In this document: in pieces, positions 5,946-12,696 of the stretch | How positions within the stretch are numbered: position 1 is the stretch's first letter | How the letters are laid out: each line of letters opens with the position of its first letter | Source: Croceibacterium_A sp044506565 | Lineage (GTDB): Bacteria; Pseudomonadota; Alphaproteobacteria; Sphingomonadales; Sphingomonadaceae | Direction of reading: 5' to 3' | Assembly: GCA_044506565.1 (NCBI GenBank) | Contig: JBIQKN010000059.1 | Span: 1 to 16,220 of the forward strand | Length of the DNA stretch: 16,220 nucleotides | Notes under the pieces: generated by a model | The model's input: the letters and a program-made list of their open reading frames with translations, nothing else | Database searches by the model: none | Told to the model about the DNA's origin: nothing | Program-made: the position numbers and the translations under genes

Positions 5946-7208
5946 TCAGGCGACCTGCTTCATCACGAGGCTGGCGTTGGTGCCGCCGAAGCCGAAGCTG
6001 TTGTTGAGCACCGCGCGAACCTGCCGCTTCTTGGCGGTGAACGGCACGAGGTCGACGCCCTCGCAGCCGTCCGACGGGTTCTCGAGGTTGAGCGTCGGCG
6101 GGACGACCTGGTCGCGCAGCGCGAGGATGCAGAAGATCGATTCGACCGCGCCGGCGCCGCCGAGCAGGTGACCGATCGCCGACTTGGTCGAACTCATCGA
6201 GACGTTGCCTATCGCGTCGCCGAACAGGCGGCGGACCGCGCCGAGCTCGAGCTCGTCGCCGAGCGGAGTCGAAGTGCCGTGGGCGTTGATGTAGTCGATG
6301 TCGGCCGGCGCCAGGCCGGCCTTGCGCAGTGCCATCTCCATCGAACGGTAGGCGCCCGAGCCCTCGGGATGCGGCGCGGTCACGTGGTAGGCGTCGCCCG
6401 AAAGGCCGTAGCCGACGACCTCGGCATAGATCTTCGCCCCGCGCGCCTTGGCGTGCTCGTATTCCTCGAGCACGACCACCCCCGCGCCCTCGCCCATGAC
6501 GAAGCCGTCGCGGTCCTTGTCGTACGGGCGGCTGGCGCGGGTCGGTTCGTCGTTGAAGTTGGTGCTCAGTGCGCGCGCCTGGGCGAAGCCGGCGATGCCG
6601 ATCGGGCAGATGGTCGCCTCGGCGCCGCCGGCGAGCATGATGTCGGCGTCGCCGTCCTTGATCATCCGCGCCGCGTCGCCGATCGAGTGCGCGCCGGTCG
6701 AGCAGGCGGTGACCACCGCGTGGTTCGGGCCCATCAGCCCGTACTTGATCGAGACCTGGCCGCTGATCAGGTTGATCAGCCGCCCGTGGACGAAGTGCGG
6801 GCTGACACGGCCCGGTCCCTTCTCGTGCAGCACGAGCGATTCGCTCTCGATCCCCGGAAGACCGCCGATGCCCGAGCCGATCGAGCAGCCGGCGCGGAAG
6901 CGGGTCGCCTCGTCCATGTCGAGGAGGCCCGCGTCCTCGATCGCCTGCCCTGCGGCATCGAGGCCGTAGACGATGAACGGATCGACCTGCCGCTGGATCT
7001 TGTGATCGACCCGCTTGCCGGCATCGAAGCCGTACTCATGGTCCGCCGGCTTGACCTCGCAGGCGATGCGGCACTTCTGGTCCGACGCGTCGAACTTTGT
7101 GATCGGGCCCGCGCCGCTCTTGCCGGCGAGGATATTGGCCCAGCTCGTCTCGACGTCGCCGCCCAACGGGGTGACGAGGCCCAGTCCGGTTACGACCACT
7201 CGGCGCAT
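5946..7208 (-). CDS. fabF: FabF, beta-ketoacyl-ACP synthase II
   Basis: A 420-residue thiolase-fold condensing enzyme that elongates acyl-ACP with malonyl-ACP in the cytoplasmic fatty-acid synthesis cycle. The active-site triad is visible: nucleophile Cys169 in TACSTGAH, His310 in NAHGTSTPLGD and His347 in KSAIGHLLGGAG, with the conserved Lys342; the C-terminal NSFGFGGTNAS loop is present. E. coli FabF has Cys163, His303 and His340, so spacing is normal. Start: the frame is open 26 codons further to 7286, but ATG 7208 gives the standard beginning MRRVVVTGLG and has GGAGAG about 6 bases upstream; the extension would run into the repeat at 7256-7330. It follows acpP, the carrier it uses, with a 135-base gap, and is followed by mltG after ten bases. 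Confidence 0.97.
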   Translation of the reverse strand: MRRVVVTGLGLVTPLGGDVETSWANILAGKSGAGPITKFDASDQKCRIACEVKPADHEYGFDAGKRVDHKIQRQVDPFIVYGLDAAGQAIEDAGLLDMDEATRFRAGCSIGSGIGGLPGIESESLVLHEKGPGRVSPHFVHGRLINLISGQVSIKYGLMGPNHAVVTACSTGAHSIGDAARMIKDGDADIMLAGGAEATICPIGIAGFAQARALSTNFNDEPTRASRPYDKDRDGFVMGEGAGVVVLEEYEHAKARGAKIYAEVVGYGLSGDAYHVTAPHPEGSGAYRSMEMALRKAGLAPADIDYINAHGTSTPLGDELELGAVRRLFGDAIGNVSMSSTKSAIGHLLGGAGAVESIFCILALRDQVVPPTLNLENPSDGCEGVDLVPFTAKKRQVRAVLNNSFGFGGTNASLVMKQVA

Positions 7209-7255
7209 ACGACTCTCCAAAAAACCTGTCTCTGCCGGAAAAGCAACAGGCCCAA

Positions 7256-7330
7256 CCCCGTTCGGGCTGAGCCTGTCGAAGCCCATCAGGGCCGCGCCAG
7301 ACGCCCTTCGACTACCTCCGGGCGAACGGC
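7256..7330. repeat. Sphingomonad-type REP doublet between acpP and fabF
   Basis: Two inverted copies: CCCCGTTCGGGCTGAGCCTG... (7256-7284, ending TGTCGAAGCCC) and, in the opposite orientation, CGCCCTTCGACTACCTCCGG... (7302-7330, ending GCGAACGGC). The arms share CCGTTCG at one end and GTCGAAG at the other, and can fold into one long imperfect hairpin over a 17-base centre. From memory, near-identical GTTCGGGCTGAGC(C/T)TGTCGAAG elements occur in many copies in sphingomonad genomes. A smaller hairpin (7337-7352, with the acpP stop in its loop) sits beside it. The element probably stabilises or separates the acpP message from fabF. Confidence 0.8.
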
Positions 7331-7343
7331 AGAGAGAAGGGCC

Positions 7344-7580
7344 TCAGCCCTTGTTCTCTTCGATGTACTTGTTGGCGTCGCCGACCGTGTTGATCTTCTC
7401 GGCCGCGTCGTCGGGAATCTCGACGCCGAACTCTTCCTCGAAGGCCATCACCAGCTCGACGATGTCGAGACTGTCGGCGCCGAGATCGTCGATGAAGCTC
7501 GCGTCGGGGGTGACCTTGTCTTCCTCGACGCCCAGGTGCTCGACTACGATCTTCTTCACGCGGTCGGCGGTGTCGCTCAT
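7344..7580 (-). CDS. acpP: AcpP, acyl carrier protein
   Basis: A 78-residue acidic four-helix protein with the phosphopantetheine attachment Ser37 in GADSLDIVEL, the usual start SDTADRVKKIVVEHLGVEED and the helix III region EIPDDAAEKINTVGDA. It carries growing acyl chains for FabF and the rest of type II fatty-acid synthesis, and donates acyl groups for phospholipid and lipid A. Length is typical (77-79). ATG 7580 follows GAGAGGG by about 6 bases. It is the first gene of the acpP-fabF-mltG unit; the REP doublet in the following gap may help make acpP message more abundant than fabF. Confidence 0.98.
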   Translation of the reverse strand: MSDTADRVKKIVVEHLGVEEDKVTPDASFIDDLGADSLDIVELVMAFEEEFGVEIPDDAAEKINTVGDANKYIEENKG

Positions 7581-7616
7581 GTGATGCCCTCTCGAAACGG
7601 GGTTGGATTTGCTGTC

Positions 7617-7645
7617 GCCCTAATGAACGGCGCCGGGGCTGGCAA
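7617..7645 (-). promoter_or_regulatory. Promoter candidate for acpP
   Basis: Minus-strand TTGCCA (7640-7645), a 17-base spacer and TAGGGC (7617-7622). The -10 is poor. It would start transcription near 7610, about 30 bases before the acpP ATG. It sits in the 94-base gap between acpP and the upstream gene's stop. Confidence 0.35.
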
Positions 7646-7674
7646 GTGCCATGCCGACCGATCCCGCCCGCCGG

Positions 7675-8592
7675 TCAGCCTCCGCGCTGGCTTTCCAGCT
7701 GGGCGTTCGCGCGCCACCGCTGCTCGATCCTCTCCACTCCGAGCCGCGCATAGTTGGTGTCCTCGCCCCCGGCGAGGACCCGCTGGTAGAAGTCGTGCGC
7801 CTCGCGCAAGCGCCCCCGGCTTTCCTCGCACAGGCCCAGGTTGAACAGGACCGAGGGATGGCCCGCGTTGCGCGGCTCGAGCTCGGCCCACGCGGCGCAG
7901 GCCGCTTCGACGTCGGCCTTGGTCAGCTGAACCGCCGCGCGGAACGCCCGGCCATCGTCCCGCGACAGGCCGTCGCGATCCTCCATGACCCGGAACTGGT
8001 CGAGGCGCTGCACCGGGGCGAGCTCGCTGCGCAGGCGGTCGGCGTAGCTTTCGGCCAGTTCGCGGACCATCCGCTCCCTCGACGGCCGATCTTCTCCCTC
8101 GCACCAGCGCCGCGGCAGCTCGGCCTCGTGATTGGCCGAATAGGCGACGGCGCCGTCCCGCCGTACGAGACGCACGGCCGCATCGAACTCGACCACCTGC
8201 TCCCAGCACGGGATCTTGCGTTTCTCCCGGCGGATGCAGTCGCGATCCTCGTCGCGTTCGACACACACGTTCTCCTCGCGCGGGCTCGCGTCGCGGCGCC
8301 GGCTCTCGGAGCTCGCCGTGCCCTGCAGCACCGCCTCCGCCGGCGATCCCTCGGGGACGATGCGGAAATAGGGACGGCCGTCGATGGTCGCGGCGCGCAG
8401 GCGGTCGGCGAGGGCGATACCGAGCTGTGGCCCGTCGACGCCGCCGAACCGCTCGACCGCGATCGTGCGCAGCGCCGCCGCCTCATCGTCGCCTGCCGGA
8501 TAGATGCCGCTTACCGGCAGCGTCTCGGCGCTCGCCGCCGCGCACCACAGCAGCGCGCAGCTGCCCACGACCGTCCGCGCCAGAAACCTCAT
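7675..8592 (-). CDS. Uncharacterised exported TPR-like protein
   Basis: A 305-residue protein with a Sec signal peptide (cleavage expected after AAASA, near residue 22). The middle part has a segment LRTIAVERFGGVDGPQLGIA (41-60) reminiscent of CsgG- or FlgT-like secreted domains, then a charged region with four cysteines at 110, 119, 129 and 164 (ENVCVERDEDRDCIRREK, KIPCWEQ, RRWCEGED) that could form two disulphides in the periplasm. The C-terminal third (about 228-275: AACAAWAELEPRNAGHPSVL, FNLGLCEESRGRLREAHDFY) looks like one or two tetratricopeptide repeats. I cannot assign a function. ATG 8592 has a very strong GGAGGGGGG site, and its own promoter candidate lies at 8617-8644, so it appears independent of aspS. 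No lipobox is seen at the signal-peptide end. Confidence 0.82.
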   Translation of the reverse strand: MRFLARTVVGSCALLWCAAASAETLPVSGIYPAGDDEAAALRTIAVERFGGVDGPQLGIALADRLRAATIDGRPYFRIVPEGSPAEAVLQGTASSESRRRDASPREENVCVERDEDRDCIRREKRKIPCWEQVVEFDAAVRLVRRDGAVAYSANHEAELPRRWCEGEDRPSRERMVRELAESYADRLRSELAPVQRLDQFRVMEDRDGLSRDDGRAFRAAVQLTKADVEAACAAWAELEPRNAGHPSVLFNLGLCEESRGRLREAHDFYQRVLAGGEDTNYARLGVERIEQRWRANAQLESQRGG

Positions 8593-8616
8593 GGCTTGCC
8601 CCCCTCCGCTGCGGGG

Positions 8617-8644
8617 AAACTATGGCCGTCGCCGCCGTCGTCAA
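8617..8644 (-). promoter_or_regulatory. Promoter candidate for the exported TPR-like protein
   Basis: Minus-strand TTGACG (8639-8644), a 16-base spacer and TAGTTT (8617-8622), in the 70-base gap after aspS. The start would lie near 8610, just ahead of the ribosome site. Confidence 0.42.
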
Positions 8645-8662
8645 GCGGCGAGGCGCATCGCT

Positions 8663-10456
8663 TCACTCGCCAGCCGCGGCCTTGGGCGGTTCGACCAGCC
8701 GGATATGCAGTTCGCGCAGCTGCTTTGCGCTCGCCGGGCCCGGCGCGCCCATCAGCAGGTCCTCGGCCTTCTGGTTCATCGGGAAGACCACGACCTCGCG
8801 GATATTCGGCTCGTCGGCCAGCAGCATGACGATCCGGTCGACGCCCGGCGCCGAGCCGCCGTGCGGCGGCGCGCCGTACTTGAAGGCGTTGATCATGCCG
8901 GCGAAATTGGAGTCGACCTCCTCGCGGCTGTACCCGGCGATCTCGAACGCCTTGTACATGATGTCCGGACGGTGGTTCCGGATCGCGCCGGAGCTCAATT
9001 CGACCCCGTTGCAGACGATGTCGTACTGCCACGCCTTGATCGTCAGCGGATCCTGCGTCTCGAGTGCCTCGAGCTCGCCCTGCGGCATGGAGAACGGGTT
9101 GTGGCTGAAGTCGATCTTCTTCAGCTCCTCGTCGAACTCGTACATCGGGAAGTCGACGATCCAGCAGAACTTGAAGCAGTCCTGCTCGATCAGGCCGAGC
9201 TGTTCGCCGACGCGGGTGCGCGCGGCGCCGGCGAGCTTGGCCGCCTGACCCTCGTTGCCGGCGGCGAAGAAGCAGCCGTCGTCGGGGCCGAGCCCGATCG
9301 CCTGATAGAGCGCCTTCATGCCCTCCTCGCCGTGGTTCTTGGCGATCGGGCCGCCGAACTCGCTCTGCTTGCGGGTGACGTAGCCGAGCCCGGCGTGGCC
9401 TTCGCTGCGCGCCCACTCGTTCATGTCGTCGAAGAACTTGCGGCTCTTCTCGGCGGTGCCCGGGGCCGGGATCGCCCGAACCACGCCGCCCGAGCCAACG
9501 ATCTTCTCGAACAGGCCGAAGCCGGACTTCTCGAAGTGACCGGTCACGTCGTGAATGATCAGCGGGTTACGCAGGTCCGGCTTGTCGGAGCCGTACTTGA
9601 GCATCGCCTCGGCGAACGGGATGCGCGGGAACTGGCCCGCCGGGGTCACGCGGCGGCCGTTGGCGAACTCCTCGAACACGCCGGCCAGCACCGGCTCGAT
9701 CGCATTGAAAACATCGTCTTGCGTGACGAAGCTCATCTCGAAGTCGAGCTGGTAGAACTCGCCCGGCGAGCGGTCGGCGCGTGCGTCTTCGTCGCGGAAG
9801 CACGGCGCGATCTGGAAGTAACGGTCGAACCCGGCGACCATCAGCAGCTGCTTGAACATCTGCGGCGCCTGCGGAAGCGCGTAGAACTTGCCCGGGTGCA
9901 CGCGGCTCGGCACCAGGTAGTCGCGCGCGCCCTCGGGGCTCGAGGCAGTCAGGATCGGCGTCTGGAACTCGGTAAAGCCCTGCTCCACCATGCGGCGGCG
10001 CAGCGAGGCGATCACCTGGCTGCGCAGCATCATGTTCCGGTGCACGCTCTCGCGCCTGAGGTCGAGGAAGCGGTACTTGAGGCGGATGTCCTCGGGGTAT
10101 TCCTGCTCGCCCGCCACCGGCATCGGCAGCTCTTCGGAGCGGCTCTGGACCGTCACCGCGCGCGCGAACACCTCGATCTCGCCGGTCGGCAGGCTCGGGT
10201 TGACCGTTGCCGCGCTGCGCGCCTTGACCGTGCCGTCGATCGTGACGACGCTTTCGAGCCGCAGATGCTCGAGCACTTCGAGCGCCGGGGAATCCGAGTC
10301 AGCGACGATCTGGGTGATCCCGTAATGGTCGCGCAGGTCGACGAACAGCACGCCGCCGTGATCGCGCTTGCGGTGCACCCAGCCCGACAGGCGGACGGAC
10401 TGGCCGACGTCCTCGGCGCGCAGCGCGGCGCAGGTGTGGGTACGATAAGCGTGCAT
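8663..10456 (-). CDS. aspS: Aspartyl-tRNA synthetase, probably non-discriminating
   Basis: A 597-residue bacterial-type class IIb synthetase that charges tRNA-Asp in the cytoplasm. The N-terminal OB-fold anticodon-binding domain (about 1-105) begins with SGWVHRKRDHGGVLFVDLRD. The catalytic core has FQTPILTASSPEGARDYLVP, motif 2 (about 214-242, FRDEDARADRSPGEFYQLDF) and motif 3 (GVDRIVMLL, about 538-546), with the bacterial GAD insertion domain between. Length is normal. His33 in RDHGG matches the residue found in non-discriminating AspRS such as that of Pseudomonas aeruginosa, whereas E. coli has Leu. The enzyme may therefore also make Asp-tRNA-Asn for GatCAB. ATG 10456 has GGAAG about 10 bases upstream. 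A good promoter lies at 10511-10539. Confidence 0.97.
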   Translation of the reverse strand: MHAYRTHTCAALRAEDVGQSVRLSGWVHRKRDHGGVLFVDLRDHYGITQIVADSDSPALEVLEHLRLESVVTIDGTVKARSAATVNPSLPTGEIEVFARAVTVQSRSEELPMPVAGEQEYPEDIRLKYRFLDLRRESVHRNMMLRSQVIASLRRRMVEQGFTEFQTPILTASSPEGARDYLVPSRVHPGKFYALPQAPQMFKQLLMVAGFDRYFQIAPCFRDEDARADRSPGEFYQLDFEMSFVTQDDVFNAIEPVLAGVFEEFANGRRVTPAGQFPRIPFAEAMLKYGSDKPDLRNPLIIHDVTGHFEKSGFGLFEKIVGSGGVVRAIPAPGTAEKSRKFFDDMNEWARSEGHAGLGYVTRKQSEFGGPIAKNHGEEGMKALYQAIGLGPDDGCFFAAGNEGQAAKLAGAARTRVGEQLGLIEQDCFKFCWIVDFPMYEFDEELKKIDFSHNPFSMPQGELEALETQDPLTIKAWQYDIVCNGVELSSGAIRNHRPDIMYKAFEIAGYSREEVDSNFAGMINAFKYGAPPHGGSAPGVDRIVMLLADEPNIREVVVFPMNQKAEDLLMGAPGPASAKQLRELHIRLVEPPKAAAGE

Positions 10457-10483
10457 TTCGGCGGCTTCCAGGTCCTGGGGAAC

Positions 10484-10508
10484 GGCGCCTGTCTCTGGCG
10501 CAGGCGCC
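10484..10508. repeat. GC-rich inverted repeat in the aspS leader region
   Basis: GGCGCCTG (10484-10491) and CAGGCGCC (10501-10508) form a perfect 8-bp stem with a 9-base loop, in the 79-base gap between the acetyltransferase stop and aspS. It overlaps the predicted aspS transcription start, so it is as likely a weak terminator for the upstream pair or an operator as a leader structure. No T-tract follows on either strand. Confidence 0.4.
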
Positions 10509-10510
10509 GC

Positions 10511-10539
10511 CTAACACAGGCGCGCCCGGCGTTTGTCAA
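10511..10539 (-). promoter_or_regulatory. Sigma-70-type promoter for aspS
   Basis: Minus-strand TTGACA (10534-10539, perfect -35), a 17-base spacer and TGTTAG (10511-10516). The -35 overlaps the stop codon of the upstream acetyltransferase gene. Transcription would start near 10504, about 48 bases before the aspS ATG. Confidence 0.6.
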
Positions 10540-11699
10540 GGCTTGTGCCAAAGCGCCTTGACGCTGTGCGCGGCCGACTCGCAGGCGAGCATCGCCGCGA
10601 ATGCGCGCGCCCGCAACGTTCCACCGAGCGCCACCCGGCAATCGATCAGCTCGCGCCGGCCGGGCCACATCCGCGAAACCGGCTGCTGCCCGGGCATCGC
10701 GCAGCTGTCGACCTCGCCGCAGCCGCGCTCGACGTAGTAGCGCGTCAGCCGGTCGAGCAGCAGCAGGCCGGGCGCGCAGGCCGCCAGGTCTTCGTCGTAG
10801 GCCGACTTGAAGCCGTAAGTCCGATCCTCCCCGACGAGCTGCGTGGCCATCGCAACGGTCTTCCCGCCGGCAGACAGCGTGGCCACTTCGAGCCGGCCCT
10901 TCGCGGCTGCAGCGCGCGCAACGTCGAGGAAGAAGCTTCGCGTCGCATCGGCACAGGCAAGCGCCGATCCGGCGCGGCCCTTCCAGCCGGATTGCTCGAG
11001 CTCGAGGAACCGGTCGAGCGCGGCCGTCGTCCGCGCGGGATCGCGATCGACCGCGAACGCGACCTCGCCCAGTTCCGCTGCCAGCTTGCGCTCGAGCCCG
11101 CGAAGGCGGCTGCGTTGCTTGGAGCCGGGATCGGGCGCCTCTGCGCCAGGCCGCGCGTCGAGGCAGGCCCGCTCCGCGCGCCGGTCGATCGCGAGCTTGC
11201 GCCCCCGGCTTTCGCACAGCGCGAGCAGCGCCGTCGTGACGGGGTCGTCGGCGGGAAGCTGGCCGAGCGTCAATGCGACGCGATCCGGGCCGTGCCGGGC
11301 AAGTCCTGCGAGCAGCCCGTCCCAGAATGCCTCGGCCTGCCCCGCGCGCACGAGCGGCGCCCCGGTGAACTGGTTCGGATGGCTCCACGCCGTCCACGCC
11401 GGCACGGGCGCCCGCCCCTGCCGCGGCACCCCGACCACCGGCAGGACGCCGAGCCACTCGCCGCACTGCTCCACGACCGCCAGCCGCGCGCGCGCGCCGG
11501 GGTCGCAGTGGCGGAGCGAGCGCCGCATCAGCCAGGGCTCGGCGAAGACGCTCGGCGTCTCTGCCGTCCGGCCGAGCTCGTTCCACGCCGCCTCCTCCTC
11601 CGGCGACAGGGCATTCCATGCCAGCAGGCGAACCCCGCGAGCGCCCGTGGCGGCCGGGTGGCCGGCGGATCTGAAGTCGTTCGCGCGGTGCTGCAGCAT
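10536..11699 (-). CDS. GNAT-fold acyltransferase, BioF2-like/CelD family
   Basis: A 387-residue protein resembling the double-GNAT (BioF2-like, CelD/FemAB-related) acyltransferases. A first, degenerate half carries features such as PSVFAEPWLMRRSLRHCDPG; the second half (about 195-340) is the better conserved domain, with LERKLAAELGEVAFAVDRDP, LDRFLELEQSGWKGRAGSAL, then LATLSAGGKTVAMATQL-like beta strands and YDEDLAACAPGLLLLDRLTR. Such enzymes transfer acyl or aminoacyl groups to amines; the substrate here is unknown. There is no signal peptide or membrane segment, so it is cytoplasmic. ATG 11699 lies only six bases after the stop of the cupin/JmjC-like gene, with no recognisable ribosome site of its own, suggesting translational coupling and joint function with that gene. 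The very high GC is like its neighbours. Confidence 0.82.
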   Translation of the reverse strand: MLQHRANDFRSAGHPAATGARGVRLLAWNALSPEEEAAWNELGRTAETPSVFAEPWLMRRSLRHCDPGARARLAVVEQCGEWLGVLPVVGVPRQGRAPVPAWTAWSHPNQFTGAPLVRAGQAEAFWDGLLAGLARHGPDRVALTLGQLPADDPVTTALLALCESRGRKLAIDRRAERACLDARPGAEAPDPGSKQRSRLRGLERKLAAELGEVAFAVDRDPARTTAALDRFLELEQSGWKGRAGSALACADATRSFFLDVARAAAAKGRLEVATLSAGGKTVAMATQLVGEDRTYGFKSAYDEDLAACAPGLLLLDRLTRYYVERGCGEVDSCAMPGQQPVSRMWPGRRELIDCRVALGGTLRARAFAAMLACESAAHSVKALWHKP

Positions 11700-11705
11700 G
11701 GCGTA

Positions 11706-12575
11706 TCAGGCCAGGTGCAGGCGGCTCAGCGCCCGCCAGGCGACCGAGCGGATCGGCGAGCGGGCCGGCAGCGGCGCCGGAGACGAAGGCGACAAGCCGA
11801 AGCGGCGCAGCCAGCCGTTCAGGCGATAGGCGTCGTTCTGCTCGAAGCCCGCGCGCGAGTTCCAGGTGAACGACAGCGAGATCGACGGCTCGGCGCCCAC
11901 TTCGACCCAGTGCGGCCAGCGATAGGGCACGAACAGGGCGTCGCCCGGCTCGAGCACGACCCGCTCGCCCTGCTTCGCGAAGCGCTCTTCCCACGGCAGC
12001 AGGTTGTCGCCCGTGTGATGGTAGCGTTCGTTCGCCGCGTCGGTCATCCACGGCGCGACCGGCGGGTAGAGGATGAAGTCCTTGCGCCCGGCGATCTGGA
12101 ACAGGACGTTGTACTCGGCGTCGAAGTGGAACGGCGCCAGCGTCTCCGGCGAGGAGATGAACAGGAACGCGCGCTGCTGCAGCGGCTCGCCGGTGCCGGC
12201 GCGGATCGCCGGCTCGAGCTGGCCGATCGTCGCCCGCATCAGCGTCGCGTATTCGGGCAGCTGCTCGACCAGGCTCAGCATGACGTAGCGGCTCGCCGAA
12301 CCGATCGCGCGGACGATCTCGCCGATCGGCTGCGCCGGAGGCTCGCTCGGCGCGAATCCGCCGTTGCGGTTCTTCGCCGCGTGGCACAGCACGTTGGCGG
12401 GGCTCATCCGCCCGGCGGCGTCGGCGAGCGCGTCGAGCGTCAGCAGCTCGTGGCCCACGAGACCGTGCGCGAGCTTGCCCGGCTCGCTCGGATAGAGCGA
12501 GGCGAAGCGACGAATTTCTTCGTCCGCGAGCGCCGGGCCCGCGGTTCGCGTGGTCGCGCAGCCGTGATCCTGCAT
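11706..12575 (-). CDS. Cupin-like (JmjC-type) 2-oxoglutarate/Fe(II) oxygenase candidate
   Basis: A 289-residue protein with a cupin_8/JmjC-like double-stranded beta-helix. The metal triad is visible: His150 and Asp152 in APFHFDAEYN and His222 in PYRWPHWVEVG; Lys165 in IAGRKDFILYPP is placed to bind 2-oxoglutarate. The N-terminal 130 residues are mainly helical, with no membrane segment. Family members hydroxylate proteins, RNA or small molecules; this substrate is unknown. It is the first gene of a two-gene unit with the acyltransferase (six bases apart), suggesting sequential modification of one target. ATG 12575 lacks a clear ribosome site (only CCTTCGG precedes it), and the frame meets a stop nine codons upstream, so a leaderless or poorly translated start is possible. 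It is divergent from rnd across a short gap. Confidence 0.85.
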   Translation of the reverse strand: MQDHGCATTRTAGPALADEEIRRFASLYPSEPGKLAHGLVGHELLTLDALADAAGRMSPANVLCHAAKNRNGGFAPSEPPAQPIGEIVRAIGSASRYVMLSLVEQLPEYATLMRATIGQLEPAIRAGTGEPLQQRAFLFISSPETLAPFHFDAEYNVLFQIAGRKDFILYPPVAPWMTDAANERYHHTGDNLLPWEERFAKQGERVVLEPGDALFVPYRWPHWVEVGAEPSISLSFTWNSRAGFEQNDAYRLNGWLRRFGLSPSSPAPLPARSPIRSVAWRALSRLHLA

Positions 12576-12696
12576 CCGAAGGTAAATGCCCCGGAAACGT
12601 TAAGATTCGCCGAGCGCGGCTTGTTCTGCGGCTTCGCGAAAGCCTAGAAGGCGAAGGGCATTGTTTGTCGCCCGTCGTTCTGCCAAGCGCGCGCCG

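Noticed and set aside
7209..7286. 26-codon N-terminal extension of FabF
   Set aside because: Runs through the repeat element; the ATG at 7208 has a proper ribosome site and the standard FabF beginning.
5538..7844. 768-codon plus-strand frame opposite mltG, fabF and acpP
   Set aside because: Shadow of conserved genes; it also contains the REP-derived peptide PVRAEPVEAH/RPSTTSGRT, a known annotation artefact.
8504..12647. Very long plus-strand open frames opposite aspS and the oxygenase/acyltransferase pair
   Set aside because: Antisense to genes with clear motifs; translations are repetitive (AGEHR, LVHRE types) and no ribosome sites were seen.
12661..12696. TTG start adding 12 residues to RNase D
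   Set aside because: Basic, unconserved-looking extension; MKIHPL at 12697 fits the family start. Kept only as an alternative.
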